NCBI RefSeq assembly: GCF_025398035.1
Contig: NZ_CP104558.1
Span: forward strand, 3,420,001-3,484,000
Length of the DNA: 64,000 nt
Direction: 5' to 3'
Origin: Rossellomorea vietnamensis
Lineage (GTDB): Bacteria > Bacillota > Bacilli > Bacillales > Bacillaceae_B
Every line of letters starts with the position of its first letter. Within the stretch, counting starts at the first letter, position 1. A program made the translations under genes and the position numbers. The notes below the pieces were generated by a model that saw only the letters and a program-made list of their open reading frames with translations, made no database searches and was not told where the DNA came from. Below, piece by piece: positions 33,599-41,539 of the stretch.

Positions 33599-35056
33599 AT
33601 GGAGTGGACGGGCAGAAAGCTCATCATCACCATCATCATTAGCATGTTGATCGGTGCAGGAGGAATGTATGGCGGCTTGGAGTGGACGGGCAGTTCCGGG
33701 TCCGGGGACGAGCTTGCCCAGTTTAACGGCAAAGGGGAGCTGAATGATAAGCTTCACAAGGTGGAAGTCGCGTATGATTTGATCAGTGACAAGTTCTTTC
33801 AGGATGTGGACAAGGGACAGCTCGTGGAAGGGGCGATTCAGGGGATGCTGAAGACCCTGGATGATCCGTATTCGGTTTACATGAATGCGGAGACCGCTTC
33901 TCAATTCAATGACGCGTTGGATTCCTCTTTTGAAGGGATCGGGGCAGAGGTCACGATCATGGACGGGAAACTGGTCATCGTGGCTCCTTTTAAAAATTCA
34001 CCTGCAGAAAAAGCCGGTCTGAAACCGAATGACCGCATCATCAAGGTGGATGGAAACAGTATCGACGGGCTGGACCTGTATGAAGCCACGTTGAAGATCA
34101 GAGGGAAGAAGGGTACGGAGGTGAAATTGGAGATTACGAGAGAGGGTCTTTCAGATCCGATCGAGGTGTCCGTGAAGCGGGACGATATCCCTGTTGAAAC
34201 GGTGATTTCCGATGTGAAGGAAGTCGATGGGAAGAAGACGGGCTATATCCAAATTACAACCTTCTCGGAAAATACCGCCGTCGATTTTAAAAAGCAGCTG
34301 ACAGAACTCGAGAAGAAAAAGGTAGAAGGACTGGTTCTTGACGTAAGGGGTAATCCCGGTGGTCTCCTTTCCAGTGTGGAAGACATCCTCAAACAGTTCG
34401 TCACCGAGAAAAAGCCGTATGTGCAAATCCAGGAAAGAAGCGGAGAGGTGCTGAAATCCTTCTCCAACAGTAAGGAAAGAAAAGCGTACCCGGTGGTGGT
34501 CCTCATCGATGAGGGCAGTGCGTCGGCATCTGAAATCCTTGCTGGGGCCCTCAGTGAGGCGGAAGGATATCCACTGATCGGGACGAAGAGCTTCGGAAAA
34601 GGAACCGTTCAGCAGGCAGTGCCGATGGGAGACGGAAGCAATATCAAGCTCACCATGTTCAAATGGCTGACGCCGAACGGGAATTGGATCCATAAGAAGG
34701 GAATCAAACCGGATATCCCGGTCAGACAGCCATCCTACTTCTATGCCCATCCTCTTCAAGTGGAAAAACCAATGGAAGAAGGCACGAACAATGAGCAGGT
34801 GAAAAACGCCCAGGAAATGCTTCAAGGATTAGGTTTCACCCTTGATCGGGTCGACGGTTATTTCAGTAAGAAAACGGCTAAAGCCGTCAAGGATTTTCAG
34901 ATCCAGGAAAGCCTCGACGTCACGGGAGTCATTGATGCGAAAACCGGCGAAAGGCTGCAGGAGGAAATATTTGAAGCGGTGCAGAATGAAAAGAACGATT
35001 TGCAGCTGCAGGCAGCCTTGGAGTATATAAACCGTACAGCCAATAAGGATCAGTAA
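33599..35056 (+). CDS. ctpB: C-terminal processing protease CtpB
   Basis: 485 aa from the ATG at 33599 (GGAGGGG upstream). Order: N-terminal membrane anchor (about 8-25), PDZ domain (about 95-180), S41 protease core with Ser309 in GSASASE and Lys334 in SFGKGTVQ forming the Ser/Lys dyad, and a C-terminal peptidoglycan-binding domain (about 400-465, ending near VTGVIDAKTGERL). In B. subtilis CtpB cuts SpoIVFA to trigger sigma-K activation; the dyad numbering is the same as I recall for that protein. In B. subtilis ctpB follows ftsX directly; here about 10 kb of other genes intervene. Confidence 0.93.
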   Translation: MEWTGRKLIITIIISMLIGAGGMYGGLEWTGSSGSGDELAQFNGKGELNDKLHKVEVAYDLISDKFFQDVDKGQLVEGAIQGMLKTLDDPYSVYMNAETASQFNDALDSSFEGIGAEVTIMDGKLVIVAPFKNSPAEKAGLKPNDRIIKVDGNSIDGLDLYEATLKIRGKKGTEVKLEITREGLSDPIEVSVKRDDIPVETVISDVKEVDGKKTGYIQITTFSENTAVDFKKQLTELEKKKVEGLVLDVRGNPGGLLSSVEDILKQFVTEKKPYVQIQERSGEVLKSFSNSKERKAYPVVVLIDEGSASASEILAGALSEAEGYPLIGTKSFGKGTVQQAVPMGDGSNIKLTMFKWLTPNGNWIHKKGIKPDIPVRQPSYFYAHPLQVEKPMEEGTNNEQVKNAQEMLQGLGFTLDRVDGYFSKKTAKAVKDFQIQESLDVTGVIDAKTGERLQEEIFEAVQNEKNDLQLQAALEYINRTANKDQ

Positions 35057-35094
35057 AAAAAAGAGATCTCTCTTCGTGAGAGGTCTCTTTTTTT
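35057..35094 (+). terminator. Terminator after ctpB
   Basis: AAAAGAGATCTCTC (35059-35072) pairs with GAGAGGTCTCTTTT (35078-35091), one G-U pair, with T-tail. Confidence 0.92.
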
Positions 35095-35206
35095 GTGAGG
35101 GCATTTGATTCAATTTCGACTGGATGGAGCGGAGAATCCGCACTTATTCTCTCAATCTATCTATTATAATAATGACCTTCCATTTACTAGAAAGGAGATT
35201 GATAGA

Positions 35207-35968
35207 ATGTTTTCAGTTAAAGACAAAGTCGCCATCGTCACAGGCGGTGGACGGGGCCTCGGGAAAGAGATGGCCCTGGCATTGGGAAGGGCTGGTGCGC
35301 ATGTCGTGATTTGTTCGAGAAACCAGTCGGCGTGTGAAGAAGTGAAGGAAACGTTGATTGGTTCAGGTGTACGGTCACTCGCCATTCCTTGCGATGTGAC
35401 GCGGAAAGCGGATGTTATACATGTAGTGGAAACGGTGATGAAAGAGTTTGGAAGAATCGATATATTGATCAATAACAGCGGGACGTCCTGGGCCGGTCCA
35501 TTTGCTGACATCCCTGAAGATAAGTGGGACAAGGTGATGGATGTCAATGTAAAGGGGGCTTTTTTATTTTCCCAGGAAGTGTCCCGGATCATGGTCAGGC
35601 AAAAAGCAGGGAAGATCATTAACATCGCTTCCGTTACGGGGTTTGGCGGGACGAACCCCATGCTCATGGATACGGTACCCTATAATACGAGCAAGGGTGC
35701 GGTCATGACGTTGACGAAGGACCTTGCCGTGAAACTTGCACCGCATAATATCCAGGTGAATGCCATCGCTCCGGGTTTCTTTCCAACCAAGATTACGAAG
35801 GAACTTTTTGCTAGTCAGGGAAATATGATCAAGCAGCATATACCAGCAAGGCGATTTGGACAGGGAGAGGATCTGAATGGAGTCGCCATCTTCCTTTCCT
35901 CTGCTGCTTCTGACTATATAAACGGTCACATCTTAGTTGTGGATGGCGGCATCCGGGCGCAGGTATAA
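35207..35968 (+). CDS. Short-chain dehydrogenase/reductase
   Basis: 253 aa from the ATG at 35207 (AAAGGAG upstream). Classical SDR: TGGGRGLG cofactor motif at residues 12-19, NNSG near 92, catalytic Tyr159 and Lys163 (YNTSK), and APGFFPT after them. Similar proteins act on sugars, steroids or 3-oxoacyl groups. It is followed by a 61-aa gene and a PHA-synthase-like gene, so a PhaB-like acetoacetyl-CoA reductase role is possible but only by context. The operon has its own promoter region after the ctpB terminator. Confidence 0.88.
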   Translation: MFSVKDKVAIVTGGGRGLGKEMALALGRAGAHVVICSRNQSACEEVKETLIGSGVRSLAIPCDVTRKADVIHVVETVMKEFGRIDILINNSGTSWAGPFADIPEDKWDKVMDVNVKGAFLFSQEVSRIMVRQKAGKIINIASVTGFGGTNPMLMDTVPYNTSKGAVMTLTKDLAVKLAPHNIQVNAIAPGFFPTKITKELFASQGNMIKQHIPARRFGQGEDLNGVAIFLSSAASDYINGHILVVDGGIRAQV

Positions 35969-35979
35969 GGAGGGGAAAC

Positions 35980-36165
35980 ATGGATCTATTTTATGAGGAA
36001 TTGAAAAAAATCGGAATGAGTGTGGAGTATGAGTTGAATCAGTGGATTGTAGGGAAGCTGGATGATCCGGAACTGGTTGCGGTCGTCAAACAATGGCTTG
36101 AATTATTCCAAACAGTACTGGCATTCATTCAACTTCTTTCACTCTTACAGACGCTGAATGAATAA
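35980..36165 (+). CDS. Small helical protein in the PHA-synthase-like operon
   Basis: 61 aa, AAGGAGGGG upstream of the ATG, 11 nt after the SDR stop and 17 nt before the next start. An acidic/polar N-terminal part (FYEELKKIGMSVEYELNQW) is followed by an amphipathic to hydrophobic helix (LFQTVLAFIQLLSLLQTL). No family recognised. The tight spacing and strong ribosome site support a real gene. A surface-binding or synthase-partner role, as for phasins or PhaR, is a guess from position. Confidence 0.72.
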   Translation: MDLFYEELKKIGMSVEYELNQWIVGKLDDPELVAVVKQWLELFQTVLAFIQLLSLLQTLNE

Positions 36166-36182
36166 AGAATGGAAGTGAATAC

Positions 36183-37211
36183 ATGAAAAAAGAGCATGAA
36201 CAAAAAGAACGAGCCCGTTGGAAGGGATTCATCGAGACTTTGCAAAATGATAGTGAGTGGCAGCCGAATTTTCCAAGAGAAGAAATTTGGACAAACCATA
36301 ATAGTAGATTGTGGTACTATGCCCCTGTAAATAAAAATGGGCATATCCCTGTATTTTTACTATATTCACATATTAACAAGCCATCCATCCTTGATTTGAC
36401 AAAGGAACATAGTCTGATAGGGGAATTTCTTCAAGAAGGATACGATGTCTATCTTCTCGAATTTGGTGAACCCGCAGTGGAAGAGAAAGGTACAGGATTG
36501 GCGGAGTATTTGTCTCACTATGTGGACCCATCCATAAAGAAAGCCCTTCAACACAGTGGGAAAGACGAGCTGTCCCTTTCCGGCTTTTGCTTAGGGGGGA
36601 CGTTGGCTGTCATCTATGCAGCATTAAATCCACATTTTATCAGAAATCTACTGGTTTTTGTCACGCCGATTGATTTTGGTCAAGTTCCGGCTTATCACAA
36701 TTGGGTGCAAGCTTTGAAAAATGACGAAATCGATATCCCGGGTATCATGGAAAGAATCGATCTCATACCGGCATCCATGATCCGTTATGGGATGAGGGCT
36801 TTGACTTCCCCCATTTACTATTCTCCCTATCTGTCGCTATTAAATAAAGCCTACGATCAAAACTATGCTCATTATTGGTTCCGGTTCAATCAATGGACAA
36901 ACGACCATATCGCACTCACCGGAGCCATGGCCAATGATATTATCACCTATTTTGTGAAAGAGAATGTGCTGATGTCAGGGAAATTCGAACTTGCCGGAAA
37001 AGAAGTGGATCTGAAAAACATCGAATCGAATCTTTATTTGATTTCTTCCCAATATGATCACTTGGTTCCTTCCTCGATTAGCACGCCCTTGCTGGAACGG
37101 GTGTCTAGCACGAATAAGGTAGCAGCAGAGGTAAGGGGAGGCCACGCAAGTCTGATTAAATACGGGATATCAAATGAATTGAAAGAGTGGCTGCATCAAT
37201 ACTCACAATAA
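36183..37211 (+). CDS. PhaC-like poly-hydroxyalkanoate synthase / alpha-beta hydrolase
   Basis: 342 aa. The lipase-like box is SGFCLGG with Cys136 as nucleophile, the form used by PHA synthases; a downstream SSQYDHLVP gives the Asp and GGHASLIKYG the His. The N-terminal PVFLLYSHINKPSILDL and WYYAPV motifs match class III/IV PhaC. It is a little shorter than typical class IV PhaC, and the usual PhaR partner is absent, although a 61-aa gene precedes it. Polymerase activity is plausible; a different thioester-handling role cannot be excluded. Confidence 0.8.
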   Translation: MKKEHEQKERARWKGFIETLQNDSEWQPNFPREEIWTNHNSRLWYYAPVNKNGHIPVFLLYSHINKPSILDLTKEHSLIGEFLQEGYDVYLLEFGEPAVEEKGTGLAEYLSHYVDPSIKKALQHSGKDELSLSGFCLGGTLAVIYAALNPHFIRNLLVFVTPIDFGQVPAYHNWVQALKNDEIDIPGIMERIDLIPASMIRYGMRALTSPIYYSPYLSLLNKAYDQNYAHYWFRFNQWTNDHIALTGAMANDIITYFVKENVLMSGKFELAGKEVDLKNIESNLYLISSQYDHLVPSSISTPLLERVSSTNKVAAEVRGGHASLIKYGISNELKEWLHQYSQ

Positions 37212-37223
37212 AAGGAGGGGAAC

Positions 37224-37316
37224 ATGATGCTGGAGTGGGAAATCGACACCCCTTTTGATTATATGGGTTTTGCCTTTTTCGTTTTTAAAGAGTGTATCAA
37301 ATCTTATTTTCAATAA
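37224..37316 (+). CDS. 30-aa small protein behind phaC-like gene
   Basis: A 30-codon frame starts 12 nt after the phaC-like stop with an excellent ribosome site, AAAGGAGGGG, four to five bases before ATGATG. The peptide begins MMLEWEIDTPFDYMGF and continues into an aromatic, Phe-rich hydrophobic stretch. A terminator follows directly. The strong ribosome site and placement support translation; no family can be recognised at this length. Confidence 0.6.
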   Translation: MMLEWEIDTPFDYMGFAFFVFKECIKSYFQ

Positions 37317-37321
37317 GGAAT

Positions 37322-37362
37322 AGGGGCGGCTGGGATGAATCTCCCCCGCCTCTTTTTCTTCA
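37322..37362 (+). terminator. Terminator of the SDR/PhaC-like operon
   Basis: AGGGGCGG (37322-37329) pairs with CCGCCTCT (37346-37353), one G-U pair, then TTTTCTTC. Confidence 0.85.
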
Positions 37363-37537
37363 AAAGGAGATATCATTCCCATCCAATCGACATCATTTCC
37401 CGGGAAAATATGAGGAATACTGTCGGAAATGAAATCGAATCGTAAAACGATTGAATAAAATTGCAATAGGTTTTAACACCGTCTTTTGATAAAATAGTAG
37501 ATAATGCAAATTTTCTTGCAAAAGGTGGTGACGGATA

Positions 37538-38734
37538 TTGGTTGAGCTTTGGTTACTGGAAATGTTAAAGGGGTTCGGGAAATTATTCCTGCATCCTGTA
37601 CTATATCTGTCCGTATTTTTCGCTATCATGGCGGGTTATTATCGTGTGAAGAGGGAACGGAGAGATTTCAATACGAGATTGCTGGACGGATACCATGATA
37701 TGCGGGTGTTATTTTCATACGGAATCGTCCTTGGGCTGCTGTTTTCTGTTGTGACAGTCGGGGCGGGAGTGGTGATTCCTTTCGCCGGTCTCATCCTCAT
37801 CGGAGCCATGTCGGTCCTGTTTGCGTTGACGGGACGTTTTCAACTCATGTCAGCGACCATGACAGTAGGCGTTTCCTACTTTATCTTAGTCGCGGTGGAT
37901 TATTTTCAGTGGGACATCCCTTACGTGAATACATATGTGGAAAACCTGAATCTGGGTCTGCTCAGTTCCATCGTCGTCCTTCTCGGTATATTGACGATGA
38001 TCGAAGGCATCCTGGTTGTACTGAATGGCTGGAAGCACACATCACCCCGCCTGCTTAAAAGTGCACGTGGCTTGAAGGTCGGAGCTCATCTCGGGAAAAA
38101 ATTATGGCTCGTCCCTATGTTTGTATTGGTACCCACAGGGTCCTTGACTCTTCCATTTGAATGGTGGCCGGTGTTTACCCTGGGCACTGAAACATATTCA
38201 TTACTGTGTGTACCGTTTCTCCTCGGGTTTCAGCAGCTGGTGAAAAGCACGCTGCCTGAAGCCGCAATCAAGCATACGGGATCCCGTGTGTTCTGGCTAG
38301 GTGCATTCGTATTGACCTTGGCTGTAACAGGATTCTGGGCCCCGCTGTTTTCAGTCGGTGCAGCAGTGGTGGCCATCCTTGGCCGGGTCTGGATTGCTTA
38401 TCGTCACCGGAGTGTGGATGATTCGAAGCCTTATTTCTTCAAACGGCAGCCAAATGGCGTCATGATTCTCGGTATCCTCCCGGGTTCACCTGCCAGGAAG
38501 CTGACCCTTCAGGTTGGGGAAATCGTCCTTAAGGTGAACGGTGCAGAAGTGAATACGGAAAGGGCATTTTATGAAGCACTGCAAAAGAACGGAGCCTATT
38601 GTAAGCTGGAGGTTCTGGGGACGAATGGTGAAAACCGTTTTACCCAGGGAGCCCTGTATGAAGGTGATCATCATGAACTGGGGATACTTTTTGCCGATGA
38701 AGTTTCAGGGTGGGAGCATCATCAGGTTTCGTAA
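37538..38734 (+). CDS. minJ: Cell-division topology protein MinJ (membrane + PDZ)
   Basis: 398 aa, TTG start at 37538 after AAAGGTGG. Six to eight membrane segments over residues 10-285, then a PDZ domain at about 295-385 (GVMILGILPGSPARKL, GEIVLKVNGAEVNTE). Size, topology and place after ctpB match B. subtilis MinJ (YvjD), which links DivIVA at the poles to MinD. The exact name is based on this match and synteny; the PDZ-membrane architecture is directly visible. Confidence 0.87.
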   Translation: MVELWLLEMLKGFGKLFLHPVLYLSVFFAIMAGYYRVKRERRDFNTRLLDGYHDMRVLFSYGIVLGLLFSVVTVGAGVVIPFAGLILIGAMSVLFALTGRFQLMSATMTVGVSYFILVAVDYFQWDIPYVNTYVENLNLGLLSSIVVLLGILTMIEGILVVLNGWKHTSPRLLKSARGLKVGAHLGKKLWLVPMFVLVPTGSLTLPFEWWPVFTLGTETYSLLCVPFLLGFQQLVKSTLPEAAIKHTGSRVFWLGAFVLTLAVTGFWAPLFSVGAAVVAILGRVWIAYRHRSVDDSKPYFFKRQPNGVMILGILPGSPARKLTLQVGEIVLKVNGAEVNTERAFYEALQKNGAYCKLEVLGTNGENRFTQGALYEGDHHELGILFADEVSGWEHHQVS

Positions 38735-38765
38735 CGACTTCAATATATAAATATAGTATAGTAAG

Positions 38766-38800
38766 AAGGACCTCTTTTAGACGGAGGTCCTTTTGTTTAT
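38766..38800 (+). terminator. Terminator after minJ
   Basis: AAGGACCTC (38766-38774) pairs with GAGGTCCTT (38784-38792), then TTGTTTATTTT. Confidence 0.88.
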
Positions 38801-38949
38801 TTTCCTTAAGAGTAAGGACCAATATTCTATGAATAAAGCCCTGTAATATCTTTGGAAAATTCTGATACTCCCTTTTCTCTAAACTTGTTTATCGTTATAA
38901 TGAATTTACTTTGTTAAACTATTAACTGTTAGATTTATGAGGTGAATGG

Positions 38950-39399
38950 ATGAAGATTGATGAAATTGATCGGAAAATATTGCAGTTGTTAACGGAAAAT
39001 GGACGACTTTCTTATGCTGACATTGGGAAAGAGTTGAGTCTTTCACGTGTATCTGTCAGGGAGAGGGTACATCAGTTAATGGAAAACGGTGTAATAGAGC
39101 GTTTTAGTGTAGTAATCAATTCGGAAAAAGTGGGAAAGCAAGTTTCAGCTTTTTTTGAAGTGGACTGTGAACCAGCTTATTTGGTAGAGGTCGCGCAGAC
39201 ATTAGCTGATAATCCCAGTGTAGCAAGTTGCTATCAAATGACAGGGCCAAGCACATTACATATGCACGTACTTGTCGAAGATTTTACTGCATTAGAGAAA
39301 TTTGTGAATAATGAACTATATTCTCTAGAGGGCATTTCCAGAGTAGAAAGTCACATTCTACTAAGAAGATTCAAAAGCAGGAGTGGACTTAAATTATAG
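38950..39399 (+). CDS. Lrp/AsnC family regulator (YwrC-like)
   Basis: 149 aa. An N-terminal winged helix (about 1-60: IDEIDRKILQLLTENGRLSY, LSLSRVSVRERVHQL) and a C-terminal RAM/AsnC ligand-binding domain (about 65-145, with VASCYQMTGPSTLHMHVLV). Lrp-type proteins are amino-acid-responsive octamers. Its terminator and the following opp-ggt-chromate transporter genes suggest it controls them; in B. subtilis the related ywrC lies with ywrA/ywrB (chromate transporter) and ywrD (gamma-glutamyltransferase). Confidence 0.93.
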   Translation: MKIDEIDRKILQLLTENGRLSYADIGKELSLSRVSVRERVHQLMENGVIERFSVVINSEKVGKQVSAFFEVDCEPAYLVEVAQTLADNPSVASCYQMTGPSTLHMHVLVEDFTALEKFVNNELYSLEGISRVESHILLRRFKSRSGLKL

Positions 39400-39400
39400 G

Positions 39401-39440
39401 AAAAAGGGCTTAACCAACATTTTGGTAAGCTCTTTTTTTT
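39401..39440 (+). terminator. Terminator after the Lrp gene
   Basis: AGGGCTTAACCAA pairs with TTGGTAAGCTCT (with one bulge) across CATT, then eight T. Confidence 0.85.
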
Positions 39441-39561
39441 GAACTTCTATTTGGAATACACCACGATAACCTAAATATTCAAAATAAATAAATTTTTTAG
39501 AAAAATGTGTAGATTTTTCTTTCGGTATCCGATATAATCGTCAATAACATAAAAATAACTA

Positions 39562-39599
39562 CGTTTGTTAGGTTAAAACTAAAATTAACCTAACAAACG
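39562..39599. promoter_or_regulatory. 15-bp perfect dyad before the peptide transporter operon
   Basis: CGTTTGTTAGGTTAA (39562-39576) is the exact reverse complement of TTAACCTAACAAACG (39585-39599), loop of 8. A TATAAT at 39533-39538 lies just upstream, so the dyad falls right behind a likely transcription start. There is no T-tail. It is a candidate operator, possibly for the Lrp regulator next door. Confidence 0.65.
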
Positions 39600-39649
39600 A
39601 AAGTTCATTTAAGTGGAATAATGCGATTGGGAAAAGGAGGTTGGTCATT

Positions 39650-40591
39650 TTGGCAGCACTTATCACACGAAGATTTTTTGAACTAGTACTTTTACTCATC
39701 GGTATTTCATTCCTGGTATTCGGCAGTATGCATATTGCCCCTGGAGATCCGGCATCCATCATCGGAGGACCAACGGCGACAGATTCTGATATTGCCGCCA
39801 TTCGCGATAATCTTGGATTGAATGACCCGTTTCTGGTCCAATATTGGGATTATCTGAAAGGAGTGTTTCAAGGTGATTTTGGTTATTCCTATCAAACGAA
39901 GCAATCCGTATCTGAAGCGATCGCTGTCAGGTTTCCGAATACGCTGAATCTCGCCATTGCAAGCATGATTGTTGCAATCGTTATCGGTCTCACTGCTGGA
40001 ATCATTTCAGCACTTAAACAAAATTCTTGGCTGGATGTTTCCAGTACTGTTGTTGCATTAGCTGGTATTTCCATACCCAATTTCTGGTTGGGTACCATCC
40101 TGATACTCGTATTTGCAGTGAATTTACAGGTTTTACCGGTTGGGGGGCTCGATTCTCCTTTTTGGACAATAGAAGGGATGAAGCAGTTGATTCTTCCTGC
40201 GATAACATTGGGCACGGGTTCAGCCGCAATGATTGCCAGGATGAGTCGTTCATCGATGCTTGAAGTCATTCGGGCAGATTACATACGTACAGCCAGGGCA
40301 AAAGGATTGAAAGAGAAAACAATCATTTGGATTCATGCTCTTAAGAATTCGATGATCCCTGTTATTACCGTCATTGGATTGAATTTTGGATTCCTCCTTG
40401 GCGGGACCATTATTACGGAGCAGGTATTTGCTATCAATGGTGTGGGTAGGTTAATGATTGATGCGATAGCCGCAAGAGATTTTCCTATGGTTCAGGGTTC
40501 TGTTTTATTAGTGGCCACGCTCTTTGTGCTTGTGAATTTGTTAGTTGATATCATTTATGTCTTTATCGATCCACGAATTAGCTACGATTAA
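39650..40591 (+). CDS. Peptide ABC transporter permease (OppB/DppB type)
   Basis: 313 aa from a TTG (AALITRRFFEL) placed nine bases after AAAAGGAGG; another TTG lies nine bases earlier. Six membrane segments and the binding-protein-dependent permease EAA region (RTARAKGLKEKTIIWIHALK) near residue 210. The GSMHIAPGDPAS outer loop is typical for the OppB/DppB/GsiC group. With the next permease it forms the membrane channel of an Opp-type importer. First gene of a six- to eight-gene run ending in a chromate transporter. Confidence 0.93.
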   Translation: MAALITRRFFELVLLLIGISFLVFGSMHIAPGDPASIIGGPTATDSDIAAIRDNLGLNDPFLVQYWDYLKGVFQGDFGYSYQTKQSVSEAIAVRFPNTLNLAIASMIVAIVIGLTAGIISALKQNSWLDVSSTVVALAGISIPNFWLGTILILVFAVNLQVLPVGGLDSPFWTIEGMKQLILPAITLGTGSAAMIARMSRSSMLEVIRADYIRTARAKGLKEKTIIWIHALKNSMIPVITVIGLNFGFLLGGTIITEQVFAINGVGRLMIDAIAARDFPMVQGSVLLVATLFVLVNLLVDIIYVFIDPRISYD

Positions 40592-40614
40592 TAGAAGGGA
40601 GGAATGAGAGGGAA

Positions 40615-41520
40615 ATGGCGGCTGAAGTAGTGACAACTAACTCTGTGAAAAATTCTGTTCCATTGAAGAAAAAGGAAAAATATCTGGTCACAACCGGAAA
40701 GCGTTTGCTTAGAAATAAATTGGCTGTAATGGGATTGATCATTATCACTCTACAAATATTCCTGGCTCTAGCAGCACCACTTATTACGATTCACGGACCG
40801 CTTAAACAGAATCTGGCGGCAAGTGAGTTGCCGTTATTCTCAGAAGGACACTGGTTGGGAACGGATAACTACGGCCGTGATATGTGGAGCAGGATCGTGT
40901 ATGGAGCGAGAATCTCCCTTGTCGTAGGGATCACCGCTGTAAGTCTTGGTCTGATTGGAGGGGTAACCCTTGGTCTTCTCTCGGGTTATTACCGCAGGCT
41001 GGATGGGTTCATCATGAGGATTGTGGATTTACTCTTTGCTTTTCCTGGAATCCTCCTAGCTATGCTGATCATCGCCGTTCTTGGAACGAGTCTAGTGAAC
41101 GTGGCGATTGCGATAAGTATTTGGTCGATACCGACATGTGCCCGTATCGTAAGGGGATCAGTATTATCGGTGAAGAAACAAGAGTATATTCTAGCGATGA
41201 AATCACTCGGGGCGAGCGATCTCCGTATCATGGTGAAGCATATTCTGCCTAACTGTATAGCACCCATCATTGTTTTCGCGACCATGAGAATGGCAACGGC
41301 CATCTTATCAACGGCTGCCCTCAGCTATCTGGGATTAGGGGCACAGCCGCCGACACCCGAATGGGGAGCAATGATTGCCCAAGGACAGAATTTCATGTGG
41401 ACGTCACCACATATGACGATTGTACCGGGAATTGCCATCATGCTGATCGTATTCGCATTTAATGTGGTCGGAGACGGTTTAAGAGATGCACTTGATCCAA
41501 ACATGAATTTAAATCAATAA
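40615..41520 (+). CDS. Peptide ABC transporter permease (OppC/DppC type)
   Basis: 301 aa. An N-terminal cytoplasmic tail, the OppC N-terminal membrane segment (RNKLAVMGLIIITLQIF) and a permease domain with the coupling motif AMKSLGASDLRIMVKHILPN near residue 200, followed by LSYLGLGAQPPTPEWGAMIA, a hallmark of DppC/GsiD proteins. It starts 23 nt after the OppB-type gene. It pairs with that permease. Confidence 0.94.
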   Translation: MAAEVVTTNSVKNSVPLKKKEKYLVTTGKRLLRNKLAVMGLIIITLQIFLALAAPLITIHGPLKQNLAASELPLFSEGHWLGTDNYGRDMWSRIVYGARISLVVGITAVSLGLIGGVTLGLLSGYYRRLDGFIMRIVDLLFAFPGILLAMLIIAVLGTSLVNVAIAISIWSIPTCARIVRGSVLSVKKQEYILAMKSLGASDLRIMVKHILPNCIAPIIVFATMRMATAILSTAALSYLGLGAQPPTPEWGAMIAQGQNFMWTSPHMTIVPGIAIMLIVFAFNVVGDGLRDALDPNMNLNQ

Positions 41521-41539
41521 AAATAGAGGGGGAAATAAA

